The notes below the pieces were generated by a model that was given only the letters and a program-made list of their open reading frames with translations, searched no databases and was not told the DNA's origin. A DNA stretch of 64,000 bases from Castellaniella sp035707805 (GTDB lineage Bacteria; Pseudomonadota; Gammaproteobacteria; Burkholderiales; Burkholderiaceae_B), in the NCBI GenBank assembly GCA_035707805.1, contig DASSTS010000033.1:14464-78463 (forward strand), written 5' to 3'. Positions 40,875-49,476 of the stretch are shown here, piece after piece. Position numbers and translations under genes: made by a program. Numbering within the stretch: position 1 is the stretch's first letter; every line of letters starts with the position of its first letter.

Positions 40875-40960
40875 CCGGCCGAATCGGAGCGCCCTGCAGG
40901 GCGCTCCGTGGGGGGCGATGGCAAGAGGCCAGGGTTTTCGTGCCGGCCGAATCGGAGCGC
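40868..40960 (+). repeat. 25-bp direct repeat pair with internal palindrome
   Basis: Identical 25-nt copies lie at 40868-40892 and 40936-40960 (beginning TTTCGTGCCGGCC, ending CGGAGCGC). The first runs into a 10-bp stem-loop (CGGAGCGCCC 40885-40894, GGGCGCTCCG 40899-40908). It looks like a REP-type or duplicated mobile intergenic element lying between the ABC operon and tetR. Confidence 0.7.
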
Positions 40961-40969
40961 GAACATTTA

Positions 40970-40998
40970 TTGACAAAGAACGCCCCGATTGTCAAAAT
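40970..40998 (+). promoter_or_regulatory. tetR promoter with overlapping TTGACA/TGTCAA inverted repeat
   Basis: -35 TTGACA (40970-40975), 17-bp spacer and -10 CAAAAT (40993-40998). The -35 and the TGTCAA at 40990-40995 are inverted copies, so a dimer binding both would cover the whole promoter, consistent with autorepression. The predicted start of transcription falls on or beside the tetR ATG at 41005. Confidence 0.6.
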
Positions 40999-41004
40999 GT
41001 CTGG

Positions 41005-41568
41005 ATGATACAAAAACTGAGTCCGGAAGCCCTGGCCGAGCGACGCACCCGCATCCTGGATGCGGCGCGCTGGTGCTTCCTGAACTTCGGTTTCAAGCGC
41101 ACCACCCTCGACGAGATCGCGCGCCGGGCCTCCATTTCCCGCACCTTGCTCTATCGTACCTTCCGGGACAAGGAAGACCTCTTCGTCCAGGTGTTCGACG
41201 ACTGGCTGATGTCGCGGCTGGAACCCGCCTTGCTCGCCGCCCGTCAGCCCGGTCCTCCGCGCGCGCGCCTCTACCGGATCTGCCAGATCGCGCTGCTGGA
41301 TCTCTGGTCCGAGATGGAATCGGCGCCGATGTCCAGCGAATTCCAGGACGTGTGCGAACGCCTGCGGCCCCAGGTGGCCCATCAGCATCGCGACCGGTTC
41401 CGCGAGTGCGTCGCCGAGGTCCTGAAGGATCCGGTGGTGTCGCTGGTGTTCCAGCTGGCGCTGGAGGGCGTGTTCGAGGACCGGCCTCGGCTCGACGTCC
41501 TGCAGGTCCGGGTCGGGATCCTGGTGGACCGGTTCACCCGGGACCTGCCCGATCCCCAGAACGACTGA
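41005..41568 (+). CDS. TetR/AcrR family transcriptional regulator
   Basis: A 187-residue regulator. Residues about 15-60 form the TetR helix-turn-helix (RTRILDAARWCFLNFGFKRTTLDEIARRASISRTLLYRTFRDKEDLFVQVF). The C-terminal ligand domain is specific to this protein. No ribosome site precedes ATG 41005 and the -10 ends 6 nt upstream, so the mRNA may be leaderless. It precedes an RND efflux operon in the same direction and is its likely repressor. The inducer is unknown. Confidence 0.92.
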   Translation: MIQKLSPEALAERRTRILDAARWCFLNFGFKRTTLDEIARRASISRTLLYRTFRDKEDLFVQVFDDWLMSRLEPALLAARQPGPPRARLYRICQIALLDLWSEMESAPMSSEFQDVCERLRPQVAHQHRDRFRECVAEVLKDPVVSLVFQLALEGVFEDRPRLDVLQVRVGILVDRFTRDLPDPQND

Positions 41569-41603
41569 TGCCCCTTCGACCGCGGGACCCTGCCATGGCC
41601 ATA

Positions 41604-41680
41604 GTGACGCCCTCTGATTTCCCCTTATACTTTCCGCTTGCTTCCCCGGCCTTGGGCCGACCGTTTCCCTGTCGAAACGG
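41604..41680 (+). promoter_or_regulatory. Promoter and palindromic operator for the efflux operon
   Basis: -35-like GTGACG (41604-41609), 16-bp spacer and -10 TATACT (41626-41631). The 20-bp dyad CCGTTTC-N6-GAAACGG at 41661-41680 lies downstream, within the leader, where a bound TetR dimer would block transcription. The leader to ATG 41749 is about 110 nt. Confidence 0.5.
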
Positions 41681-41748
41681 CTGACCGGGCCCCGCCCGAT
41701 ATCCATCTGTTTTTCCAATCAAGAAACCATCATTTCGGGAGTTTTCTT

Positions 41749-43038
41749 ATGGCCTTTCCGCAACAGCCCGCCGGCCGAGTCCTGCGGCCCTTGGCGTTGG
41801 CGCTGCTGCTGACCCTGGCCGCCTGCGGCGACCAGCCGCAAGAAGGCATGCAGGGCATGAAGGTTCCGGTCAGCGTGATCCAGGTCCAGCCCCACGCCGC
41901 GGACGTCACGACCGAGCTGCCGGGGCGCGTGCAGGCCATCGAGGACGCCGAGATCCGCGCCCGGGTGACCGGCATCGTCAAGGCCATCGAGTTCGAGCAG
42001 GGCAGCAAGGTCAAGGCCGGCCAGCTGCTGTTCACCATCGATCCCGCCCCCTACAAGGCGGCCCGCGACCAGGCCGCCGCGCAGCTGAAGAACGCCCAGG
42101 CGGCCGCCGCGACCGCGCGCCTGCAGGCCCAGCGCTTCGGCAAGTTGATCGGCCAGCACGCCATCAGCCAGCAGGATTACGACAACGCGGTCGCCCAGGC
42201 GCGCCAGACCGAGGCTGCCGTGGCCGCCGCCAAGGCCGTCCTCGAGGGCGCCGACATCGATCTCGGCTACACCCGGGTCACCTCGCCCATCGACGGCCAG
42301 ATCGGCAAGTCCCTGGTCACCGTGGGGGCGCTGGTCAGCGCGTCCTCGGCCACGCAACTGGCCACCGTGCACCGGCTGGACCAGGTGTACGTCGACGTCA
42401 CCCAGCCCGTGGCGCAGATTTCGCGTCTGCGCCAGCAGGTGGCCGACGGCGTCGTGCAGCCCGACGCGCAGGGCAACACGCAGGCCCGGGTGCTGCTGGA
42501 GGACGGCAGCGTCTACCGGCATGAGGGCAAGCTGCTGTTCTCCGGCGTGGCGGTCGACCCCGGCACCGGCCAGGTGAACCTGCGGGCGCTGTTCCCCAAT
42601 CCGGAACAGATCCTGCTGCCCGGCCTGTACGTCCGCGTGCTGCTCGCCCAGGGCACCGACCCCAAGGCGCTGATCGTCCCCGAACAGGCCATCCAGCGCA
42701 CCGCCGACGGCAACAGCACGGTCGTGCTGATCAAGGACGGCAAGGCCGTCTTCACGCCGGTGCAGGTCGGCCCGCGTTCGGGTCAGGGCTACATCATCTA
42801 CCAAGGCGTGCAGGCCGGCGACCAGGTGGTCGTGGAAGGCTTCCAGAAAATCCGCCCGGGCGCGCCGGTGCAAGCCATCCCCTGGCAGCAGGGCGCCAAG
42901 CCCGCCGGCCAGCCCGGCGCCCAGGGTCCCGCCGCCGCGGGCGAGGCGGCTGGCAAGCCGGCTGCCGGCGCGCCGGCGGGCCAGCCCTCGGGCCAGAAGC
43001 CCGGATCCGACGCTTCGACGCAGCAGAAGGCGGGCTGA
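41749..43038 (+). CDS. acrA: RND efflux periplasmic adaptor (AcrA/MexA type)
   Basis: A 429-residue lipoprotein adaptor (lipobox LAAC, Cys26) linking the inner-membrane pump to the outer-membrane channel. ELPGRVQAIEDAEIRARVTGIVKAIEFEQGSKVKAGQLLFTIDPAPYKAA is the lipoyl half. An Ala/Gln-rich coiled-coil hairpin follows, then the second half (GYTRVTSPIDGQIGKSLVTVGALVSASSATQLATVHRLDQVYVDVTQ) and the beta-barrel and membrane-proximal parts. A Gly/Pro/Ala tail of about 45 residues ends the protein. GGGAG precedes the ATG. Confidence 0.95.
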   Translation: MAFPQQPAGRVLRPLALALLLTLAACGDQPQEGMQGMKVPVSVIQVQPHAADVTTELPGRVQAIEDAEIRARVTGIVKAIEFEQGSKVKAGQLLFTIDPAPYKAARDQAAAQLKNAQAAAATARLQAQRFGKLIGQHAISQQDYDNAVAQARQTEAAVAAAKAVLEGADIDLGYTRVTSPIDGQIGKSLVTVGALVSASSATQLATVHRLDQVYVDVTQPVAQISRLRQQVADGVVQPDAQGNTQARVLLEDGSVYRHEGKLLFSGVAVDPGTGQVNLRALFPNPEQILLPGLYVRVLLAQGTDPKALIVPEQAIQRTADGNSTVVLIKDGKAVFTPVQVGPRSGQGYIIYQGVQAGDQVVVEGFQKIRPGAPVQAIPWQQGAKPAGQPGAQGPAAAGEAAGKPAAGAPAGQPSGQKPGSDASTQQKAG

Positions 43039-43082
43039 CCGCCGGCCTCCTCGTCCCATCCCCGGTTCTCTAGCGAGCTCTC

Positions 43083-46000
43083 ATGCCACAGTTTTTCATC
43101 GATCGACCGATTTTTGCCTGGGTGGTGGCGCTGGCCATCGCGCTGGCGGGGATCATGGCCATTCCGAACATGGCGGTGTCGCAGTACCCCGAGGTCGCGC
43201 CGCCGACCGTCAACATCAGCGCGACCTATCCCGGCGCCTCGGCATCCGAGGTCTCGACCAGCGTGGCCAGCGTCATCGAAAACGAGCTCAATGGCGCCCA
43301 GGGCCTGCTGTATTACGAATCGGTCAGCGATTCCTACGGCCAGGCCCAGATTACCGTGACCTTCGCCCCCGGCACGGACCCCGACATGGCGCAGGTGGAC
43401 GTGCAGAACCGCCTGTCCAACGTCACCGCCAAGCTGCCGGCGGCCGTGGTCCAGCAGGGGCTGAAGGTCGACCAGTCGAACTCGGGCTTCCTGATGGTGG
43501 TCACGGTGTCGTCCAAGGACGGCTCCATGGACCAGACCGCGCTGGCCGACTACATCACCCGCAACATCCAGAACCCCATGTCCCGCATCAAGGGCGTGGG
43601 CAAGTTCCAGCTGTTCGCCTCCGGGCGCGCCATGCGCGTCTGGGTGGATCCGCAGAAACTGGTGGGCTACGGCCTGAGCATGGCGCAGGTCAACAGCGCC
43701 ATCGCCGCGCAGAACATGGTGATTTCCGGCGGCATCCTGGGCTCGCCGCCCAATCCGGAAAACCAGCGGGTCGCCGCGCCGATCGTCGTCAACGGGCAGC
43801 TGAAGACGCCGGAGGAATTCGGCGACATCATCCTGCGCGCGAATCCGGACGGCTCCGCCGTGCGCATCCGCGATGTGGCGCGCGTCGAGCTCGGCTCCGA
43901 CAACTACCAGTTCGGGGCGCGGCTGAACGGCAAGCCGACGGCCGCCTTCGCGCTGTCCTTGACGCCCAGCGCCAACGCCCTGGAGACCGCCAAGCTCGCC
44001 AAGGCGGAAATGGCCCAGCTGTCGAAATTCTTCCCCGACAACATCACCTACGAGATCCCGTACGACACTTCGCCCTACGTGGACCTGTCCATCGAGCAGG
44101 TCGTGCATACGCTGTTCGAGGCCATGGTGCTGGTGTTCATCGTGATGTTCGTCTTCCTGCAGAACGTCCGCTACACGCTCATCCCGGCTCTGGTGGTGCC
44201 TGTGGCGATCCTGGGCGCCTTCGCGGTCATGCTGGCGCTGGGATTCTCGATCAATGTGCTGACCATGTTCGCCATGGTGCTGGCGATCGGGATCCTGGTG
44301 GATGACGCCATCGTGGTGGTCGAGAACGTCGAGCGCATCATGGCCGAGGAAGGCCTGTCGCCGCGCGAGGCCACCAAAAAAGCCATGCCGCAGATCAGCG
44401 GCGCCATCGTCGGGATCACGCTGGTGCTGACCACGGTGTTCCTGCCGCTGGCCTTCATGTCCGGCTCGGTCGGCGTCATCTACCGCCAGTTCTCGGTGGC
44501 GATGGCCGTGTCCATCCTGTTTTCCGCCTTCCTGGCGCTCAGTTTCACGCCGGCGCTGTGCGCCACCATCCTCAAGCCCATCCCCAAGGGCCACCACGAG
44601 ACCAAGGGCGGCGTGTTCGGCTGGTTCAACCGCTCTTTCGACCGCGGTACGCAGCGCTACACCAGCTGGGTCGGCCGCAGCCTCAAGCGCTCGCTGCGCA
44701 TGATGGTGGTGTTCGCGCTGCTGGTCGGCGTGCTCGGCTGGATGTACGTGCGCCTGCCCTCGTCGTTCCTGCCCGACGAGGACCAGGGCTACGTGATCGC
44801 GAACATCGAGCTGCCGTCGGGGGCGACCTCCAACCGCACCATCGACATCATCCAGCAGGTCGAGCAGTACTTCATGAACCTGCCGCAGGTGGCCAACGTC
44901 ATCGCCGTCCAGGGCTTCAGCTTCAACGGCAACGGCCTGAACGCCGCCATCGCCTTCGTCCCCTTGAAAGATTTTTCCGCGCGTAAGGGGCCCGGCGATT
45001 CGGCCCAGGCGATCTCGGGCACGGCCATGGGCAAACTGCTGTTCGGGCTGCCGGACTCCATGGTGATTTCCATCACGCCGCCGGCCATCTCGTCGCTGGG
45101 CAACGCCTCGGGCTTCGACCTGCGGCTGGAAGACCGCGGCGGCGTCGGCCACGACGCCCTGCAGGGCGCGGCGCAGCAGCTGCTGCAGTTGGCCAGCCAG
45201 AGCCCGATCCTGACGGGCACGCGGATCACCGGCCTGGGCGCCGGCCCGCAGCTGCGCGTGCAGATCGACCGCGCCAAGGCGGCCGCGCTGGGCGTGGACT
45301 TCTCCGAGGCGGCCAGCCTGATCTCCACAGCCATCGGTTCGTCCTACGTCGGCAAGTTCACCAACCAGGGCTGGGTGCAGAACATCTGGGTCCAGGCCGA
45401 TCAGAAGTCCCGCATGGAGGCGGACGACATCCTGCGCCTGAACGCCCGCAACGCCAGCGGCGAGATGGTGCCCTTGTCGTCCTTCGTGACGCTCGACTGG
45501 ACCCAGGGGCCCGTGCAGGTCGTGCGCTACAACGGCTATGAGGCGGTCCGGATCGGCGGCTCGGCGGCGCCGGGCTATTCCACCGGGCAGGCGATGGCCG
45601 AGATGGAACGCCTCGTCGCCCAGCTGCCAGGCGGCCTGGGCTACGAATGGACCGGCCTGTCCTACCAGGAAATCCAGGCGGGCAACCAGTCGGCCATCCT
45701 GATGGGCCTGTCGGTGCTGGTGGTGTTCATGGTGCTGGCCGCCCTGTATGAAAGCTGGGCGATTCCGCTGTCGGTCATGCTGGCCGTGCCCCTGGGCATG
45801 CTGGGGGCCGTGCTGCTCAGCAGCTTGATGGGCAAGTCCAATGACGTGTATTTTCAGGTCGGAATGGTGACGGTGATCGGCCTGGCGGCCAAGAACGCCA
45901 TCCTGATCGTCGAGTTCGCCAAGGACCTCTACGCCAGCGGGGCCGGCCTCAGAGAGGCGGCCATCGAGGCCGCCCGCCTGCGGTTCCGTCCCATCCTGAT

Positions 46001-46250
46001 GACGTCATTCGCCTTCATCCTCGGCGTCGTGCCGCTGGTGCTGGCCAACGGCGCCGGCGCCGCCAGCCAGAACGCGGTCGGCCTGGGCGTGCTGGGCGGG
46101 ATGCTGGCGGCCACGCCGCTGGCCGTGATCTTCGTGCCCACCTTCTTTGTGGTGATTCTGAAATTGTTCAAGACCAAACCGAAACTTCTGGGCCATCAGG
46201 CGCCGCACATTCCGGCCGCCGAGGAATCCAGCACCGGAGACCGTTCATGA
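43083..46250 (+). CDS. acrB: RND multidrug efflux transporter (AcrB/MexB type)
   Basis: A 1055-residue inner-membrane proton/drug antiporter. MPQFFIDRPIFAWVVALAIALAGIMAI is the HAE1 start. The proton-relay residues are Asp407 and Asp408 in GILVDDAIVVVENVERIM and Lys937 in GLAAKNAILIVEFAKDL, in near-E. coli numbering. The 12-helix arrangement and two large periplasmic loops are complete. Hydrophobic, amphiphilic drugs, dyes or detergents are usual substrates. It overlaps the outer-membrane factor gene by 4 nt. Confidence 0.98.
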   Translation: MPQFFIDRPIFAWVVALAIALAGIMAIPNMAVSQYPEVAPPTVNISATYPGASASEVSTSVASVIENELNGAQGLLYYESVSDSYGQAQITVTFAPGTDPDMAQVDVQNRLSNVTAKLPAAVVQQGLKVDQSNSGFLMVVTVSSKDGSMDQTALADYITRNIQNPMSRIKGVGKFQLFASGRAMRVWVDPQKLVGYGLSMAQVNSAIAAQNMVISGGILGSPPNPENQRVAAPIVVNGQLKTPEEFGDIILRANPDGSAVRIRDVARVELGSDNYQFGARLNGKPTAAFALSLTPSANALETAKLAKAEMAQLSKFFPDNITYEIPYDTSPYVDLSIEQVVHTLFEAMVLVFIVMFVFLQNVRYTLIPALVVPVAILGAFAVMLALGFSINVLTMFAMVLAIGILVDDAIVVVENVERIMAEEGLSPREATKKAMPQISGAIVGITLVLTTVFLPLAFMSGSVGVIYRQFSVAMAVSILFSAFLALSFTPALCATILKPIPKGHHETKGGVFGWFNRSFDRGTQRYTSWVGRSLKRSLRMMVVFALLVGVLGWMYVRLPSSFLPDEDQGYVIANIELPSGATSNRTIDIIQQVEQYFMNLPQVANVIAVQGFSFNGNGLNAAIAFVPLKDFSARKGPGDSAQAISGTAMGKLLFGLPDSMVISITPPAISSLGNASGFDLRLEDRGGVGHDALQGAAQQLLQLASQSPILTGTRITGLGAGPQLRVQIDRAKAAALGVDFSEAASLISTAIGSSYVGKFTNQGWVQNIWVQADQKSRMEADDILRLNARNASGEMVPLSSFVTLDWTQGPVQVVRYNGYEAVRIGGSAAPGYSTGQAMAEMERLVAQLPGGLGYEWTGLSYQEIQAGNQSAILMGLSVLVVFMVLAALYESWAIPLSVMLAVPLGMLGAVLLSSLMGKSNDVYFQVGMVTVIGLAAKNAILIVEFAKDLYASGAGLREAAIEAARLRFRPILMTSFAFILGVVPLVLANGAGAASQNAVGLGVLGGMLAATPLAVIFVPTFFVVILKLFKTKPKLLGHQAPHIPAAEESSTGDRS

Positions 46251-47683
46251 AGACCTGGATGCGACAAGGCCGCCTGGGCGCAATGACGGCGCTGTCCCTG
46301 GCGCTTGCCGCCTGCTCGCTGGCGCCGGACTACCACCGGCCCGCGGCGCCGGTACCCGACCAGTTCCCGCTGACGGCGGCCGCGGATGCCCAGGGCGCGG
46401 CCCTGCCGGCGTGGCGGGACGTGTTCCGGGATCCGCGGCTGCAGGCCCTGATCGAACTGGCCCTGCACAACAACCGCGACCTGCGCATCGCGGTCGAGCG
46501 TGTCGAGGAGGCCCGCGCGCAGTTTGGGATCGTCCAGAGCGACCGCCTGCCCACCATCGGCGCCCAGGGCACCGAGCAGGCCACCCATACGCCGGCCAAT
46601 ATGCGCAACGGCGGGCCCGACAGCCCCGCGGTCAACCGCAGCTTCGTCGCGGGCGTGGGCATGACGGCGTTCGAGCTGGATTTCTTCGGCCGCGTGCGCA
46701 ATCTCAGCGAATCGGCCTATCAGCAGTTCCTGTCGACCGAGCAGGCGCGCCGCACGGTGCAACTGGGCCTGATCGCGCAGACGGCGGAAGCCTATTTCAA
46801 CCTGCGCGCGGCCCAGGCCCTGCACGACCTGATGGACAAGACGCTGGAGGCGCGCGAAGGCTCGCTCAAGCTCGTCCAGGCGCGCTTTGACGTGGGCGTT
46901 GCCTCCGACCTCGACCTGGCCCAGGCCCAGGCCCAGCTCGATACCGTGCGGGCCGACCGGGTGGCGGCCGAGCGCGCCATGGCGCAGGCTGGCAACGCCC
47001 TGCAGCTGATCCTGGGCATGCCCGTGCCCGCGGACCTGCCGGCGCCGCTGCCCTTCGGCCGCGACCAGCTCCTGCAGGCGATCCCGGCGGGGCTGCCTTC
47101 GCAGTTGCTGGAACGCCGTCCCGACATCATCGGCGCGGAACACGGCCTGAAGGCCGCCAATGCCGAGATCGGCGCCGCGCGGGCGGCATTCTTCCCGCGC
47201 ATCACGCTGACCGGTCTGCTGGGCTTTGCCAGCCCCGAACTGGGAGGCCTGTTCGGCGGCAGCCAGCGCTACTGGCAGTTCTCGCCGCAGATCCAGATGC
47301 CCCTGTTCGCCGGCGGCGTGAAGGGCAACCTGGACCTGGCCAAGGCGCGCAACAACATCGCGGTCGCTACGTACGAAAAGACCATCCAGACTGCCTTCCG
47401 CGAGGTCGCCGACGGCCTGGCGGGCGAGGCCACCTACAGCCGCCAGCTCGATGCGGTGCGGGCCACCGAGGCTTCGGCGCTGCGCGCGCTGAAACTGGCG
47501 GAGATCCGCTACGAGACGGGGGTGGACAGCTATCTGCAGGTGCAGACGGCCCAGGTCAATCTGTACGGCATCCAGCAGCAGTTCATCCAGCTGGGCACAG
47601 CGGCCTTGTCCAACCGCGTGGAACTCTACAAGGCCCTGGGCGGCGGCTGGTCCGCCACCGACCTGCCGGCCAAGGAGGACTGA
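46247..47683 (+). CDS. Outer-membrane factor lipoprotein (OprM/NodT family)
   Basis: A 478-residue TolC-like channel with a lipobox LAAC (Cys23). It carries the OMF repeats: ARAQFGIVQSDRLPTIGAQGTEQATHTP and EIGAARAAFFPRITLTGLLGFASPELGGLF, each followed by long helices (LGLIAQTAEAYFNLRAAQALHDLMDKTLEAREGSLKLVQARFDVGVASDLDLAQAQAQLD). It completes the tripartite pump. The stop shares one base with the pdxJ start (TGATG), with AAGGAGG just upstream, so pdxJ is translationally coupled. Confidence 0.95.
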   Translation: MKTWMRQGRLGAMTALSLALAACSLAPDYHRPAAPVPDQFPLTAAADAQGAALPAWRDVFRDPRLQALIELALHNNRDLRIAVERVEEARAQFGIVQSDRLPTIGAQGTEQATHTPANMRNGGPDSPAVNRSFVAGVGMTAFELDFFGRVRNLSESAYQQFLSTEQARRTVQLGLIAQTAEAYFNLRAAQALHDLMDKTLEAREGSLKLVQARFDVGVASDLDLAQAQAQLDTVRADRVAAERAMAQAGNALQLILGMPVPADLPAPLPFGRDQLLQAIPAGLPSQLLERRPDIIGAEHGLKAANAEIGAARAAFFPRITLTGLLGFASPELGGLFGGSQRYWQFSPQIQMPLFAGGVKGNLDLAKARNNIAVATYEKTIQTAFREVADGLAGEATYSRQLDAVRATEASALRALKLAEIRYETGVDSYLQVQTAQVNLYGIQQQFIQLGTAALSNRVELYKALGGGWSATDLPAKED

Positions 47684-48408
47684 TGGAACTGGGCGTCAAT
47701 ATCGACCATGTCGCCACGCTGCGCCAGCAGCGGCTGACGGAATATCCGGATCCCCTGGAGGCCGCGCTGCGCGCCGAGGATGCCGGCGCCGACCTGATCA
47801 CCCTGCATCTGCGGGAGGACCGGCGCCACATCCAGGACGCCGACGTGCGGGCGATCCGCCCGGCGCTGCGCACGCGCATGAACCTGGAATGCGCCATCAC
47901 GCCGGAGATGCTGGACATCGCCTGCGGGATCCGGCCGCAGGACGTCTGCCTGGTGCCGGAAAACCGCCGCGAGCTCACCACCGAGGGCGGGCTGGACGTG
48001 CTCGGGCGCTTCGACGAGGTGCGCTCGGCCGTCGCGCAGCTGCAGGACGCCGGCATCCGCGTGTCCCTGTTCATCGATCCGGACGAGGCGCAGATCGCCG
48101 CCGCCGTGCGGGCCGGGGCGGGGGTGATCGAACTGCATACCGGCGCCTATGCCGATGCGCGGGACCCGGCGCAGCAGGCGGCGCAACTGGAACGCTTGCG
48201 CGCCGCGATCGCCGTGGGCGTGGGCGAGGGCCTGCGGGTCAACGCTGGCCACGGCCTGCATTACGACAATGTGCAGACCATCGCCGCCATGCCGGGCATC
48301 AGCGAGCTGAACATCGGCCACGCCATCGTGGCGCAGGCGGTCTTCGACGGCTGGGAGCCCGCCATCCGGCGCATGAAGGCGCTGATGGTCCAGGCCGCCT
48401 GTCGTTAG
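47683..48408 (+). CDS. pdxJ: Pyridoxine 5'-phosphate synthase
   Basis: A 241-residue (beta/alpha)8 enzyme that joins 3-amino-1-hydroxyacetone phosphate with deoxyxylulose phosphate to make PNP, the last ring-forming step of vitamin B6 synthesis. ELGVNIDHVATLRQQR, ITLHLREDRRHIQDADV, NLECAITPEM, VCLVPENRRELTTEGGLDV, IELHTGAYAD and VNAGHGLHYDNV are diagnostic and intact. Usually pdxJ sits beside recO or acpS; here it is the last gene of an efflux operon. Confidence 0.97.
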   Translation: MELGVNIDHVATLRQQRLTEYPDPLEAALRAEDAGADLITLHLREDRRHIQDADVRAIRPALRTRMNLECAITPEMLDIACGIRPQDVCLVPENRRELTTEGGLDVLGRFDEVRSAVAQLQDAGIRVSLFIDPDEAQIAAAVRAGAGVIELHTGAYADARDPAQQAAQLERLRAAIAVGVGEGLRVNAGHGLHYDNVQTIAAMPGISELNIGHAIVAQAVFDGWEPAIRRMKALMVQAACR

Positions 48409-48481
48409 TGTGCTGTCCGGTTCATCCAGACCTTTTTTCTGATCGGCCCGCCCGCGTGGACGGGCCCTTACCGGAGCGACC

Positions 48482-49048
48482 ATGTCTTCTGTTGTGGAAA
48501 CCCTGCTGAGCCGCCAGTCCGTGAAATTCGTCCAGGCCCCCGGGCCCGACGAGGCGCAGCTGGACCTGATCCTGCAGGCCGCCATGCGGGCGCCGGATCA
48601 CGGCGCCATCCGCCCCTGGCGCTTCGCCCTGGCGCGCGGGGCGGACGCCGCCGCGCTGGTCGACGTGGCGGTGCGCACCGGCCAAGCCGAAGGGCAGCCG
48701 TTGCCCGAGCCCAAGGTCGCCAACGCGCGCCGGTGGCTGGCCCGGGTGCCGCTGGTGATCCTGCTGGCCTGCCGGCCGGATCCCGCTGGCCGGATCAGCA
48801 CCGAGGAAAGCCGCCTGTCGGTGGCGTGCGCCGTGATGAACATGCTGAATGCCGCCCATGCCCTGGGTTTCCATGGATTCTGGAGCACCGGGCTGGGCAC
48901 GTCGCTGGACGGCATCGGCGAGGCGCTGGGATTCGACGCCCTGGACGAGCAGTTCATGGGCTACCTGGCCCTGGGCACGCCCATCGACGCCCCCGAACCC
49001 GCCCAGCGCCCCGACTATCGCGCCTTCGTGCGCGAGTGGTCCGCCTGA
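48482..49048 (+). CDS. Nitroreductase family protein (YdjA-like)
   Basis: A 188-residue FMN enzyme of the small nitroreductase group. LLSRQSVKFVQAPGPDEAQLDLILQAAMRAPDHGAIRPWRFALARG contains the FMN-binding RxSxx and APDHG..RPW motifs. SRLSVACAVMNMLNAAHALGFHGFWSTG is the middle FMN/dimer segment. It resembles E. coli YdjA. The physiological substrate is unknown; quinones, nitroaromatics or NAD(P)H-linked redox are possible. GGAG precedes the start. The 3' end overlaps cueR by 34 bases, convergently. Confidence 0.88.
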   Translation: MSSVVETLLSRQSVKFVQAPGPDEAQLDLILQAAMRAPDHGAIRPWRFALARGADAAALVDVAVRTGQAEGQPLPEPKVANARRWLARVPLVILLACRPDPAGRISTEESRLSVACAVMNMLNAAHALGFHGFWSTGLGTSLDGIGEALGFDALDEQFMGYLALGTPIDAPEPAQRPDYRAFVREWSA

Positions 49049-49476
49049 GCCTCGATCCCGTCCAGGATCGGGCAGTCCGGCCGGTCGTCGCCGTGGCAGC
49101 GCCGCGCCAGGGTGCGCAGCGTGCCGGCCATGCCCTGCAGCAGCGCGGCCTTGGCTTCCAGCGCATCGATGTGGGCCAGCGCCAGGCGCTTGACCTCGGC
49201 GCTGGCGCGGTGTCGGTCGCGCCACAGGCCGGTCAGGTCGGCGATCTGGGCCAGCGAGAAACCCAGTTCCCGCGCGCTGCGGATGAAGCGCAGGGCGTGC
49301 AGGTCGGCTTCTCCGTACTGCCGGTAGCCCGAGGCGCTGCGGCCTCGCGGCTGGAACAGGCCCTGGCTTTCGTAGTAGCGGATCATCTTGGGCGTCAGGC
49401 CGGTCAGGCGCGCGGCCTCGCCGATCGTGTGCGGCCTGCGGGCGTCGTCCCTGAGGGGAACGGATTCAGGGAGCAT
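49015..49476 (-). CDS. cueR: Copper efflux regulator CueR (MerR family)
   Basis: A 153-residue MerR-type activator. The winged helix-turn-helix is TIGEAARLTGLTPKMIRYYESQGLFQPRGRSASGYRQYGEADLHALRFIRSARELGFSLAQI. A dimerisation helix follows, then the metal loop CHGDDRPDCPIL, whose two Cys are separated by seven residues exactly as in CueR/HmrR Cu(I) sensors. It starts 11 nt inside the 3' end of copA and is co-transcribed with it. CueR bends promoters with 19-bp spacers to activate them. Confidence 0.93.
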   Translation of the reverse strand: MLPESVPLRDDARRPHTIGEAARLTGLTPKMIRYYESQGLFQPRGRSASGYRQYGEADLHALRFIRSARELGFSLAQIADLTGLWRDRHRASAEVKRLALAHIDALEAKAALLQGMAGTLRTLARRCHGDDRPDCPILDGIEAQADHSRTKAR

